From positions 1 to 64,000 of the forward strand of contig JAEPMD010000020.1 in assembly GCA_017644105.1 (NCBI GenBank): 64,000 nucleotides of DNA, read 5' to 3'. Source of the DNA: Rhizobiaceae bacterium (lineage in GTDB: Bacteria > Pseudomonadota > Alphaproteobacteria > Rhizobiales > Rhizobiaceae). The notes under the pieces are model-generated. The model saw nothing but the letters and a program-made list of their open reading frames with translations. It had not been told where the DNA came from and did no database searches. This document shows, one piece after another, positions 9,131 through 18,639 of this stretch. The first letter of the stretch is position 1; each line of letters opens with the position of its first letter. A program made the translations under genes and the position numbers.

Positions 9131-9188
9131 GCTTGGAATATGAAAAGCGCTAGTGCCCTAATTAGAACCTTGCATTTGGTTGTCTCAA

Positions 9189-10250
9189 TTAACTCGTAAC
9201 CAAGCGCGTATGGGCATTATCCCATTGAACGCTGACGCGGTTCCCAATTGCAAATGGGTTGCTAACAACACTGCTCACCACAAACAACTCCCCCATTTCG
9301 GTATCGATGGTATATTGGATTTCTTTGCCGAGATAAGCAGCATAGGTGATCTCACCCTCAAAACCCTGTTTCGATGGTTCAGCAAGTTTGAGATGGTGCG
9401 GGCGAAGCACAAGTTTGGCCGCACCAGTTTGGGTGCCCGCATAGGGAACTTTCAACTTCTTATCGTTGAGAACAATTGTCGCCTCATCCTTGGCATAGTT
9501 TGAGATTTCGCAAGGTGCAAGATTTGCGTCTCCGATAAAGTCAGCAATGAATTCCGAATTTGGTTTTTCATATAAATCATGCGGACTACCTTGCTGTGCA
9601 ATCTCGGCATTGCGCATAACAATGATATTGTCAGATACGGCCATGGCTTCTTCTTGGTCATGGGTAACGTAAACAGCGGTTAGACCCAGACGTTGTTGAA
9701 TTTGCCGAATTTCTTCGCGCACATGACGGCGTAATTTCGCATCCAAATTCGATAATGGTTCATCCAGCAAAAGCACTTCGGGTTCGAGCACGATTGCACG
9801 CGCAACCGCAACACGCTGTTGTTGGCCGCCGGATAATTCACTTGGCAATCGATCGCCAAAACCCTTTAGACCAACAAGCTCCAAGCCATTTTCTGCCTTC
9901 TCCGCAGCTTCTGCCTTTGGTACTGATTTGACTGTCAGACCATAGGCCACATTTTCGCGAACGGTCATGTGTGGGAAGAGTGCGTAGGATTGAAACACCA
10001 TAGACACTTTTCGATAGGTAGCCGTTAGATGCGTAACATCTTCGCCACCAATATGGATGGAACCTTCAGTTGCCATTTCAAGACCGGCAATTAAGCGCAA
10101 AGTCGTTGTCTTCCCGCAGCCACTGGGCCCCAATAATGTCACGAGCTTGCCGGGTTCGACACTAAGATCAAGTTTTTTAAGCGCTGTAACTGCACCATAC
10201 TTTTTCACCACATTGTCAAAGCGGACGGAACCGATTGTTGTATTTGTCAT
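9189..10250 (-). CDS. afuC: ABC transporter ATP-binding protein, AfuC/FbpC type
   Basis: 353 residues. Walker A is GPSGCGKTT, the signature is LSGGQQQRVAVARA, and Walker B is [19 protein letters not shown]-terminal TOBE-like domain (about 240-353) is present. It powers the fused permease encoded upstream, from which it is separated by 20 bp holding a GGAG motif. FbpC-type ATPases serve iron, polyamine and sugar-phosphate importers, so the substrate has to be taken from the binding protein. Confidence 0.85.
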   Translation of the reverse strand: MTNTTIGSVRFDNVVKKYGAVTALKKLDLSVEPGKLVTLLGPSGCGKTTTLRLIAGLEMATEGSIHIGGEDVTHLTATYRKVSMVFQSYALFPHMTVRENVAYGLTVKSVPKAEAAEKAENGLELVGLKGFGDRLPSELSGGQQQRVAVARAIVLEPEVLLLDEPLSNLDAKLRRHVREEIRQIQQRLGLTAVYVTHDQEEAMAVSDNIIVMRNAEIAQQGSPHDLYEKPNSEFIADFIGDANLAPCEISNYAKDEATIVLNDKKLKVPYAGTQTGAAKLVLRPHHLKLAEPSKQGFEGEITYAAYLGKEIQYTIDTEMGELFVVSSVVSNPFAIGNRVSVQWDNAHTRLVTS

Positions 10251-10270
10251 TCTTTTCTCCTCGCAAGCCC

Positions 10271-12439
10271 CTAGGCGCTGACGGTTTGTTGAACACGATC
10301 AGTCCGACGCAGTTTTCGCGCGCCAACCAATAATTGTAAGATTAAGATAGCGGCGAGCATGGTGATGATGAGCACAGCGGAATAAGCAATCGCCAATCCG
10401 AACTCGCCATTTTCAACCCGACCGACAATGAAGGATGTCGCCATATTATGTTTCGCGCTTACCAAGAAGATCACCGCGCTCACCGAAGTAATGGCTCGCA
10501 CAAAGCTATATGTGAGAGCTGCAAGTATTGCAGGCCCCATCAATGGCAGTATGACGCGTTTGACGGTTGTAAAACTATTCGCGCCTAGCGTGATTGACGC
10601 TTCATCCAAGCTTTTATCGAGCTGCGACATGGCTGCAATGCCTCCTCGCACGCCGACAGGCATATTTCTAAAGACAAACACGATGATCAAAATGATAGAT
10701 GTGCCAGTAAGTTCAATCGGCGGGAAGTTAAACGCCATAATATAGCTCACACCGATGACCGTTCCTGGAATGGCAAAGCTCAGCATGGTTGAAAATTCAA
10801 ACGCATTCTTGCCGACAAATTTTTGCCTCACCAGCAAATATGCGGTGGCTAAACCAACGAGCGCTGTCAGCGGCGCGGCAATGCTGGAAATGGTGAGCGT
10901 TGTGAAATAGCTGTCCCAGGCCACACCGGAGAACCGACCACTGGCAAAATCAATGCCGAATGCGCGGATATAATGATCCCAGGTAAAGCTATGATTATAG
11001 CCCCACAACTTCACAAAGCTTCCAAAGATGATCATTGAATAAACAACCAGCGTCAGCGCCGCCCAAGGCAAAGCGGTGGCATAGCAGATGGTTCGAAGAA
11101 CCGGGTTGAGCGATGCATTCTGTCCGCTATCAGCTTTGCCTGTAATTGTCGCATATGATTTTTTGCCAAGCCAAAGACGCTGAGCCATGAAGGCAGAAAG
11201 CGTTAAGGTCAGCAAGGCAATCGCTAAGATCGCAGCCTTTGCTGGGTCTGCGACAGAGCCAACAATTGCAAAGAATATCTCGGTGGATAGTACGGAATAT
11301 CCGCTACCCAATACCAAAGGGTTGCCAAAGTCAGCCAAGCTTTCGATAAAACCAAGCAGAAAGGCGTTGGCAAGCCCCGGACGCATCAAAGGCAGCGAGA
11401 CATATCGAAATGTCTGCCAACGATCGGCATCAAGAGTTTGAGATGCTTCTTCCATTGATGGGCTAACGCCCTGAACAACGCCAATCAGCACCAAAAATGC
11501 GATGGGTGTGAATGACAAAAGCTGCGCAAAATAAACACCCCAGAAGCCATAAACCCAGCGTCCTGGTTCGATATTTAACAGCTCAGCGACAAATTCTGTC
11601 ACGGTGCCTGCGCGTCCAAACAAAAGTATAAGCGCCAATCCAATCACAAAGGGCGGTGTGATGATGGGTAGCACTGTTAGAATACGCAGCAATTTCTTGG
11701 CTCGAAAATTGGTGCGCGTGAATATCAAGGCAAAGGACAAGCCCAAAAATGTCGTACCTGCGCCGGTCATAACAGCCAAAAACAGAGAATTAATCGCAAC
11801 ACCGCAAGTGTGATTGCCAACTAGGCATGACAGGCCCCAAATATCAGCACTGAAAAATTTTGGAAAAAATTCACCTAGCGCATAGCCACCTTCAACTTGA
11901 AATGCCTGAATGAGAATGTGCATCACAGGATAGAAAACGAAAATGCCAACAAGAGAAACGATTAACCCGATTGCACCAATGACGAAAGCATCGCCTTGAC
12001 CTTTGCCAGATTGAGCAATTGAGGTTGTGATAACAAAAAGCAGCGATAAGGCCACCAAGCCAGCGCCTAAACCCATGCCGGGCTGGCCAGCGATGATAGT
12101 TTCACCTGTCAAAAGCATTTCGAACAAACGCGGCCCTGCACGAACGATGATCAGACCTTGAACCGCAATAAGCAAAAGTCCAATTGAAGATGAAAGAAGC
12201 GTTGCTTTGGCCCTTACAACAGGATTGGGTATCGTCAGCTGGAGGACAATACCGATGATAAATGTCAATAGCGCTGGCAAGTGCCACCATTGACCAGCAA
12301 GCATTTGAAACAAGCCAGTTGATGGCAAACCATCGACAATCCAGGCCGCATCCAAAAAACCATCTTCGGTCATATGCCAAGGCAAAAATATAAAGCTTAC
12401 CAGCCCAATCATGAGCCAGCTTAGGGACAATTTTTTCAT
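10271..12439 (-). CDS. afuB: ABC transporter permease, two fused permease domains (AfuB/FbpB type)
   Basis: About 722 residues from the start MKKLSLSWLM. A longer reading from 12490 is possible; neither start has an ideal ribosome binding site. Two complete permease units are fused. The first EAA loop is SMEEASQTLDADRWQTFRYVSLPLMRPG and the second is SLDEASITLGANSFTTVKRVILPLMGP. An extra N-terminal block of about 190 residues with four or five spans precedes the first unit, as in AfuB. It forms the whole membrane channel. It sits between the binding-protein and ATPase genes. Confidence 0.85.
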   Translation of the reverse strand: MKKLSLSWLMIGLVSFIFLPWHMTEDGFLDAAWIVDGLPSTGLFQMLAGQWWHLPALLTFIIGIVLQLTIPNPVVRAKATLLSSSIGLLLIAVQGLIIVRAGPRLFEMLLTGETIIAGQPGMGLGAGLVALSLLFVITTSIAQSGKGQGDAFVIGAIGLIVSLVGIFVFYPVMHILIQAFQVEGGYALGEFFPKFFSADIWGLSCLVGNHTCGVAINSLFLAVMTGAGTTFLGLSFALIFTRTNFRAKKLLRILTVLPIITPPFVIGLALILLFGRAGTVTEFVAELLNIEPGRWVYGFWGVYFAQLLSFTPIAFLVLIGVVQGVSPSMEEASQTLDADRWQTFRYVSLPLMRPGLANAFLLGFIESLADFGNPLVLGSGYSVLSTEIFFAIVGSVADPAKAAILAIALLTLTLSAFMAQRLWLGKKSYATITGKADSGQNASLNPVLRTICYATALPWAALTLVVYSMIIFGSFVKLWGYNHSFTWDHYIRAFGIDFASGRFSGVAWDSYFTTLTISSIAAPLTALVGLATAYLLVRQKFVGKNAFEFSTMLSFAIPGTVIGVSYIMAFNFPPIELTGTSIILIIVFVFRNMPVGVRGGIAAMSQLDKSLDEASITLGANSFTTVKRVILPLMGPAILAALTYSFVRAITSVSAVIFLVSAKHNMATSFIVGRVENGEFGLAIAYSAVLIITMLAAILILQLLVGARKLRRTDRVQQTVSA

Positions 12440-12531
12440 TGAAATTCTACTTTCTCCACCATCGGCGCCCCGCAATCTGCGAAGCACCAATGATGATCAC
12501 GCTTTGTTAAGCGCCGGATCGTCTGGGAGGA

Positions 12532-13575
12532 TTATTGAGGGTTGGGATCGCCAACTTCTTTGTCCCAACGGGCAAGCAATCTCTTACGAGTTTCACTGGA
12601 GCCATAAGTGGCAAAATCATAATCAATTAATTTGATTGATGCCAAGTCAGGAGATTCAGGTGCAACTTTTGCATTTGAGTTAGATGGAACCTGGAAGGAA
12701 CCAACTTCAGGACCGCGTGATTGCACATCTGCGCGAAGTGAAAATTCAACCCATTTCTTCGCAGCATCTTCATTTTTTGCCCCATTAATGATGGATACAG
12801 CGCCAACCTCGTAGCCTGTTCCTTCACAAGGCGCGACGATCTTTAACGGAAAGCCCTGCGTAGCCAAATTGACCATGTCATGCATAAAGCCAATTGACAC
12901 ACCTGTTTCACCGCGCGCTGCGGCTTTTGACGGCGCAGAACCTGATTTGGTGTAGGAATTGACGTTCTTGCCAATCGCTGCAAGCTTAACCATCGCCTGG
13001 TCTTCACCAAAGAGCTGAACGAAAGTTGCAAGTTCGGTATATGCCGTGCCTGAGCTATTAGGGTTTGCCACCTGGATTTCACCGAAAAAGCGCGGATCTT
13101 CCAAATCAGCCCAGCATTGAGGTGGTTCGACATTCAACTTTTTCAAAATATCGGCGTTATAGGCAATACCAAGTGCGCCGGCATAGATCCCAACAGTTTT
13201 GCCTTCAGAAATTTGCGACATATTCTGTGCCCAGCCAAGCAGCTCGCCTGTGTCTACGCCGGAAGGTTGCGACAAGCCTTCCTCAGCGGCAATGAGATGT
13301 GGATCTCCAGTGCCACCCCACCAGACGTCAATTTTTGGATTTCCGGCCTCAGCGCGGATTTGAGCGAGTGTTTCACCGGTTGATTTGCGCACCATTAAAA
13401 CATCGACATCATCGTGCTCGGCGCCAAAAGCTGCAACCATCAAATCACACCAATCCTGCTCAGCACTACATACAAGGTTGAGCTCATCTGCGTTTGTTGT
13501 TGTGCTTGCGGCAATTGTAAAGCTCGATGTCGATGCGACAAGAGCGAGTAGCGGAACTATTCCGAACTTTTTCAT
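12532..13575 (-). CDS. afuA: Periplasmic binding protein, AfuA-like (hexose-phosphate type, often labelled ferric-iron binding)
   Basis: 347 residues from the ATG at 13575, which has GGAGG upstream; a reading from 13665 is not supported. There is a signal peptide (MKKFGIVPLLALVASTSSFTIAA). The C-terminal run LIDYDFATYGSSETRKRLLARWDKEVG is what I associate with AfuA, which in Actinobacillus and Citrobacter binds hexose and heptose phosphates rather than iron. The internal DVWWGGTGDPHLIAAEEG is typical of the wider FbpA group. The specificity is inferred from this resemblance and from the neighbouring organophosphate genes. A ferric-iron ligand cannot be excluded. Confidence 0.75.
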   Translation of the reverse strand: MKKFGIVPLLALVASTSSFTIAASTTTNADELNLVCSAEQDWCDLMVAAFGAEHDDVDVLMVRKSTGETLAQIRAEAGNPKIDVWWGGTGDPHLIAAEEGLSQPSGVDTGELLGWAQNMSQISEGKTVGIYAGALGIAYNADILKKLNVEPPQCWADLEDPRFFGEIQVANPNSSGTAYTELATFVQLFGEDQAMVKLAAIGKNVNSYTKSGSAPSKAAARGETGVSIGFMHDMVNLATQGFPLKIVAPCEGTGYEVGAVSIINGAKNEDAAKKWVEFSLRADVQSRGPEVGSFQVPSNSNAKVAPESPDLASIKLIDYDFATYGSSETRKRLLARWDKEVGDPNPQ

Positions 13576-13729
13576 ATTTTCCTCCCTAGAGTTAGGTGCT
13601 GTTAAATTGGTCACATCAACAGCACAGCTTAAGGTTAGAAACTCTTGGATCGGTTCGAAACACAAGACCTGTTTACAGTGTTACAATCGGCGAGCCTTTG
13701 CGTTAACAATATTACACAGATTGGGCGGT

Positions 13730-13747
13730 TTGTAATAATTGTAATAA
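13730..13747. promoter_or_regulatory. Tandem 9-bp direct repeat, candidate response-regulator site
   Basis: TTGTAATAA occurs twice back to back, 13730-13738 and 13739-13747, between the divergent afuA and response-regulator genes. OmpR/PhoB-type regulators bind tandem direct repeats near one helical turn apart. An inverted variant (ATATTACAC) lies close by near 13710. Confidence 0.45.
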
Positions 13748-13806
13748 ATTATCCCAAGACGAATTCGGATTCTCGCACTATGCTATGACCGGAGGAGGAG
13801 GTCTGT

Positions 13807-14535
13807 ATGATGAGGCCACGGATTGGGATAGTCGATGATGAGATGGGCATGCGCGATGCGTTATCTGCATTGCTCGTTGAGCATAAGTTTGATCCTGTTC
13901 CCATGGAATGCATATCTGACTTCAATGTCGTGAAAAAATCCGTAAAGCTTGATCTCGTACTTATTGATTTGCAATTGCGTAATGAGAGCGGCTTGGAATT
14001 GGCCAAAGCCATCCGCAAAACCGAAGATCTGCCCATTGTTATGTTAACCGGGCAAGGCGATGAAAGTGACAAGATCATCGGATTGGAAATCGGGGCAGAT
14101 GATTATTTGCTAAAACCATTTAATCCCAAAGAACTTGTTGCGCGCATCAAAGCAGTATTACGCCGATATAATCCTTCTGCACAGTCGAACATGACTAATA
14201 ATCCAGATGGTCGGCGGGTTGCATTTGGACACATGACGGTGGACCAAACAGAACGCGCACTGTATGGCCCCGATAACGAAGAAATCATTTTAACAAACGC
14301 AGAGTTTCGATTACTCGAATATTTTCTAGCGCGCCCAAACAAAGTGATATCTCGTTTAGATCTTTTAAGCGAACTTGGCAGTGATCTCACCAAATATGTT
14401 GATCGAACCGTTGATGTATTGATCTTGCGGCTTCGGCGGAAGATTGAGGAAAATCCCTCCAAGCCTATTCATCTGCAAACTAGACGGGGCAAGGGATACA
14501 TATTCGTGCCCCATCCAGACGGTGTCAGGCTATGA
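13807..14535 (+). CDS. OmpR/PhoB-family response regulator
   Basis: 242 residues. The receiver domain has the acidic pair DDE near residues 10-12, the phospho-acceptor D54 (LVLIDLQL) and the conserved lysine in LLKPF. The C-terminal winged helix (about 140-240) ends in the typical TVDVLILRLRRKI and GKGYIF. It overlaps the kinase gene by 4 bp (ATGA). It is divergent from the afu operon, so this pair probably controls it, much as two-component systems control sugar-phosphate importers in enteric bacteria. Confidence 0.9.
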   Translation: MMRPRIGIVDDEMGMRDALSALLVEHKFDPVPMECISDFNVVKKSVKLDLVLIDLQLRNESGLELAKAIRKTEDLPIVMLTGQGDESDKIIGLEIGADDYLLKPFNPKELVARIKAVLRRYNPSAQSNMTNNPDGRRVAFGHMTVDQTERALYGPDNEEIILTNAEFRLLEYFLARPNKVISRLDLLSELGSDLTKYVDRTVDVLILRLRRKIEENPSKPIHLQTRRGKGYIFVPHPDGVRL

Positions 14536-17066
14536 CATCTCTACTGCCAAGATCTATTCGCGCCCGGTTATGGACCGCCATCGCTCTTCTTTCACTTGCA
14601 GTTGTGGGCGTAAGCTTGATGACCTGGATTGGCCTGCAAAGGGTAGATCAGCGTATGGAGGCGCTTCATCAACAATCGCTTAGCCGTGTTGCACAAGCGA
14701 TTGATCTCTCCAAAAGATCTTCTGATCTGGCAACATCGGCACCTTATTTGCTCAATCAAAGATCCAATTTTTTAATTGATCAGGAAGGTCGAAAACTAAT
14801 CAGCGTTTTGCAAACTGTGCGCCAAGAATGGCCTGCGAGAGAAATCACATCCTCAGATCATGACACAGATCCCAATCAATTGAGTATCGCACCTATTACG
14901 ATACAAATGGAAAGTGGCATCAAAGATCTTGTAGCTGCGTCCAAACGCCTTGATGTCATTCAGTCAGATGTGCGCCGCGTGATCGCCGTATTAGGTGATT
15001 TACGCGAACAAATAGTCAAAGCGATAGAGGACCCAAATGTTGACAATGATCAGCGGCTTTTATGGTGGACATTGCAAAGCATGAACGCGGATGCATTAAA
15101 TGCGGCATATGCAAATAATCTCATTGGCGTAGGTGAAGAACAGCGCCAGTATCAGAGACAAAAAAAGCAGCTATTGGCAGAAGATCTGAATTTGCAACAA
15201 CAGATGTTAGCAGATCAACTACAATCACTCGTGCGCGGCAATACAGGGATCTTTGAGTTAAGACGGCTTGAACTCTCCATCAATCTTGAAGCGCAAAACG
15301 CGTTGTTTCGCATTCGACGCGATGCGAACTTAGTCAATGAACTTGCCGTTGAATATGCACGCCAGGCCGAGAACTTTTTATCACAACAACGTTTGGATTC
15401 CTCATCCACCATCCAATTTATCAAAATAACACTTGCAGCTGTAAGTTTGGTGAGTTTGATCCTTGCAATGTCAGCCGCATTGTTTGTCTCTAAATACGTA
15501 GCCCGCAGTATTGGTCAGGTTTCCGACGCCATGGTGCGATTGGCCCAAGGTGATCGAACCTCTGTTCTGCCGCGCAAACTCAATAACGACGATGAGATCG
15601 GCGATCTTTTCAGATCGTTCCGCAATTTTCGAGCCAATGCATTGCGCCTTGATCGATCGCATAAACAGCTCAATCAGAGAAATGCCCTGTTTGAAAAAGT
15701 CTTTGCAAACATAGCTTACGGGATCGCTATCACCGATCCGACCGGCAAAGTGACAGCTTCCAACCCTGCCATGGCGCGCATTTTATTGCAGGACCCAGAG
15801 ACATCTATAGGCAAATCACTTGTGGATTGGTTCATGGACAGCAAATTCAGCGAATCTGCAGCTGAATTTAATTTAAATATCGATTTGCGAGGCCAGATCG
15901 AACTCACCGCCGACGATGGACAAATTCTAGAACTCAGAGCCAGCCGACTTCCCGATGATGGGCGAGTATGGTTGCTTGCCGATGTCACAGAGAGCCATAA
16001 TATGTCAGCAAGGCTTGCGCAAATTGACCGGATAGAAACGCTTGGAAAAGTAGCGGGCGATACAGCACATGACTTTGCCAATATCCTTTCGACGATCCGA
16101 ACACATGCGCATCTTCTTAAAGGTGAAGCGAATGAGGCGAGTTCTAATAATGTCTCTGCCATTGAAAATGCTGTTGAATATGGGGCCTCATTGACAGAAC
16201 GTTTGTTGGCTTTTGCGCGGAAGCAAAATCTCGCGCCTGAAAAAGTAGAACTGAACAGTCTTGTTGAAGGGATGACAGACCTTATCGAAATTGGCCTGAA
16301 AGACGGTGTCAGCTTGAAGGTGAATAAGTCTGACACGCCTTTGCATGTTCTTGCGGATCCAGGCCAACTTGAATCGACTTTGTTAAACCTAGTTTTAAAT
16401 GCAAATAATGCGATCGAAGGCAAAGGGTTGATTGAAGTATCATTGGGTTCAAATCTATTTGGCGAAGCATCTATCATTGTTCAAGACGATGGGTTTGGCA
16501 TGTCCAATGAGATTAAAACGAGATCAATTGAACCGTTCTTTTCGACCCGTACAGCAGATGGCGGGACCGGCCTTGGTCTATCGATTGTTTATGGTTTTAT
16601 CAAACAGTCCGGCGGCAATCTTGAAATAGACAGTGAGGAGGGTAAGGGCACGCAAGTCACCGTCACATTGCCGTTGGCGCTACCAACTTCTGCAGGCAAA
16701 ACACCTAGCAAGACAAAAGCCGCTTTGGTTGTCGATGATGATGGCAAAGTGCGCAATGTCGTCGCTGAGATTTTGAAAGACCTAGATTACGAGGCAACCC
16801 TTTGCAGTAATCCAACCGAAGCTTTCAAGAACCTCGATCAAAACGAATATGAACTGGTTGTAAGCGATTTCGACCTTGGATCAGATGTTAACGGTTATCA
16901 TATCCTAGAAGAAGTCGCGCAAAAGATACCCGACGCTCACCGTATGCTGATATCTGGCAAATCTTCGTTAGATCAAGTCAATGCGGGCAGCAATATTTTA
17001 GTGCAAAAACCAATCACACTGGAAAAACTAAAAACTGCGTTACATCAAATGGGTACGAACACTTAG
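14532..17066 (+). CDS. Hybrid sensor histidine kinase (TorS-like layout)
   Basis: 844 residues. Membrane span 1 is about 13-33 and span 2 about 298-318, enclosing a helical periplasmic sensor of some 260 residues. A HAMP domain (about 320-372) and a PAS-like domain (about 388-490) follow. The dimerisation/phospho-acceptor helix has H513 in GDTAHDFANILS. The ATPase domain (about 610-725) has NLVLNANNAI and the glycine boxes DDGFGM and GGTGLGLSIVYG. A C-terminal receiver domain begins at about 735 (ALVVDDD) with the SDFDLG acceptor. The HDFAN form of the H-box is the subtype usual in hybrid kinases of this order. Confidence 0.9.
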   Translation: MTSLLPRSIRARLWTAIALLSLAVVGVSLMTWIGLQRVDQRMEALHQQSLSRVAQAIDLSKRSSDLATSAPYLLNQRSNFLIDQEGRKLISVLQTVRQEWPAREITSSDHDTDPNQLSIAPITIQMESGIKDLVAASKRLDVIQSDVRRVIAVLGDLREQIVKAIEDPNVDNDQRLLWWTLQSMNADALNAAYANNLIGVGEEQRQYQRQKKQLLAEDLNLQQQMLADQLQSLVRGNTGIFELRRLELSINLEAQNALFRIRRDANLVNELAVEYARQAENFLSQQRLDSSSTIQFIKITLAAVSLVSLILAMSAALFVSKYVARSIGQVSDAMVRLAQGDRTSVLPRKLNNDDEIGDLFRSFRNFRANALRLDRSHKQLNQRNALFEKVFANIAYGIAITDPTGKVTASNPAMARILLQDPETSIGKSLVDWFMDSKFSESAAEFNLNIDLRGQIELTADDGQILELRASRLPDDGRVWLLADVTESHNMSARLAQIDRIETLGKVAGDTAHDFANILSTIRTHAHLLKGEANEASSNNVSAIENAVEYGASLTERLLAFARKQNLAPEKVELNSLVEGMTDLIEIGLKDGVSLKVNKSDTPLHVLADPGQLESTLLNLVLNANNAIEGKGLIEVSLGSNLFGEASIIVQDDGFGMSNEIKTRSIEPFFSTRTADGGTGLGLSIVYGFIKQSGGNLEIDSEEGKGTQVTVTLPLALPTSAGKTPSKTKAALVVDDDGKVRNVVAEILKDLDYEATLCSNPTEAFKNLDQNEYELVVSDFDLGSDVNGYHILEEVAQKIPDAHRMLISGKSSLDQVNAGSNILVQKPITLEKLKTALHQMGTNT

Positions 17067-17207
17067 AAATCGGCTCAATACGCCCAATTCACTCGTTGAA
17101 AAAATGGTGTTTCACCTACGAACGCATCTTGCGCAATTGGCGAGGGAGAAAGCCAATTTGAACCTTCTCTGACCCGCCAAGAGGTATCTTGTAAATCTGC
17201 AAACCAT

Positions 17208-18470
17208 CTATGTCGCAAAAGCGAATACTTTATCTTCAATTTCATTAGAAACAGAGAAATGCGAGGCAATCGTTTCGCCAACTGCTTCGGAAGTCGCTGC
17301 AGAGAGTGTCCACCCAAGGTGGCCATGACCAGTATTGTAAAAAACGCCTGATTTTTTGCTGGCGCCAACTTTTGGCAACATGCTTGGCATCATCGGTCGT
17401 AAACCCGCCCATGGCACCGCATGCTCTGTCGAAACTTGTGGGAAAAATTCCTCACACCATTTTACAAGCGGACGAATTCGATCGTCACGAATATCTCGAT
17501 TATATCCGTTAAATTCAGCCGTACCTGCAATTCTAAATCGATCGTCGCCCAGTCGACTTGCAACTATTTTCGCTTTGTCATCTAAAAGGCTAACACGAGG
17601 TGCATAGGTTTGACTTGCGCGGTCGTTTAAATTGACCGTGATGGAATAGCCTTTAACCGGATAAATATTTATCCTATCACCAAATTGTTTTGCTATGGCG
17701 CGGCTAGCAACACCCGCACAGACAACAATACCCTCAAAACACGCTTCTTGCCTTTCGCCACTGTTGGACCAAATCAGTTTATGTGTGCTATCTTGTGAAA
17801 TTATTTTGGTGATGTCTGAATTGTAATGAAAGTTGACACCACGGCGCGAACAAGCTTTCGCAAGATTTTTTGCGTATAAGTGAATGTCTCCAGAAAAATC
17901 ACTTTCGGTATAGAACCCACCCTTTAAATCACATTTGATTGTGGGTTCAACTTCATAAGCTTGTTGCGCGGAAACTTCATGTCTATTCAAGCCACCTTGG
18001 GCGAGCAATTCATTCACGCGTCTTGCATGATCAAATTCTTTTTGATCGCGATATAAATGCAAGATACCCCGGTTTTCGACATCAAATTCAAAACCTTCTT
18101 TGTCTGCATATCTTTTCAAATGTTCACGCGCTGATATCGCCAAACGAACGGTCTCAATTGTATTCGTTTCATATTTAGGAATATTGGCCATAAACTCTGC
18201 CATCCAGGAATATTTATGCCAGCTCGGTTTCGGGTTCATCAAAAGAGGTGCGCCCGGTTCAAACATCCATTTGAGTCCTTTTAGGACCGTGCCCCAATTT
18301 GTCCAAACCTCTGCATTGGACGCAGAAAGTTGCCCACCATTTGCAAATGACGTTTCCATTGCCGCGTATCTGTTGCGGTCAAATACGGTTACATCAAAGC
18401 CGCGCTCAAGCAATGCATAAGCTGTGGTGATGCCTGTAATCCCGGCTCCGATAACGGCAATTTTCTTCAT
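17208..18470 (-). CDS. dadA: D-amino acid dehydrogenase small subunit family (FAD-dependent)
   Basis: 420 residues. The N-terminal dinucleotide-binding motif IAVIGAGITGITTAYALLERG binds FAD. The following SFANGGQLSASNAEVWTNWGTVLKGLKWMF stretch is characteristic of DadA proteins, and the C-terminus has GHGHLGWTLSAATSEAVGETI. It oxidatively deaminates D-amino acids to 2-oxoacids at the inner face of the membrane. The start at 18470 is preferred over 18494 because AGGA lies upstream at a good distance. A divergent Lrp-type regulator gene is next to it, the usual arrangement for amino acid catabolism. Confidence 0.88.
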   Translation of the reverse strand: MKKIAVIGAGITGITTAYALLERGFDVTVFDRNRYAAMETSFANGGQLSASNAEVWTNWGTVLKGLKWMFEPGAPLLMNPKPSWHKYSWMAEFMANIPKYETNTIETVRLAISAREHLKRYADKEGFEFDVENRGILHLYRDQKEFDHARRVNELLAQGGLNRHEVSAQQAYEVEPTIKCDLKGGFYTESDFSGDIHLYAKNLAKACSRRGVNFHYNSDITKIISQDSTHKLIWSNSGERQEACFEGIVVCAGVASRAIAKQFGDRINIYPVKGYSITVNLNDRASQTYAPRVSLLDDKAKIVASRLGDDRFRIAGTAEFNGYNRDIRDDRIRPLVKWCEEFFPQVSTEHAVPWAGLRPMMPSMLPKVGASKKSGVFYNTGHGHLGWTLSAATSEAVGETIASHFSVSNEIEDKVFAFAT

Positions 18471-18585
18471 TTTCTCAATCCTTATGCATTCCAAGTTTTG
18501 GTTTGATGTTTGGCAAATATTGACCTCATATGACGATATTTAGACAAAAACATGCAAGAATAGTTCCGTAATTTCTTGAAAAATC

Positions 18586-18598
18586 ACGAATTATTCGT
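18586..18598. promoter_or_regulatory. Palindrome in the dadA-lrp intergenic region
   Basis: ACGAAT-T-ATTCGT is a 13-bp perfect inverted repeat about 40 bp before the Lrp-type gene. Lrp/AsnC regulators bind short AT-rich palindromes of this kind. It is a candidate shared operator. Confidence 0.4.
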
Positions 18599-18639
18599 AA
18601 TAATTCCTGTATCAACTAGATATTTCAGGAAAATTTCTT

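Noticed and set aside
12532-13575. Plain assignment of the binding protein as ferric-iron FbpA
   Set aside because: The C-terminal stretch is AfuA-like and the setting is organophosphate uptake, though iron cannot be fully excluded.
15716-16477. A 253-residue minus-strand frame
   Set aside because: It lies inside the hybrid kinase gene, whose domains are intact on the plus strand.
17080-17200. A possible tRNA 3' end (TTCAAAT and a GCCA-like end) after the hybrid kinase gene
   Set aside because: The T-arm does not pair, no anticodon or D arm could be folded, and the span would run into dadA.
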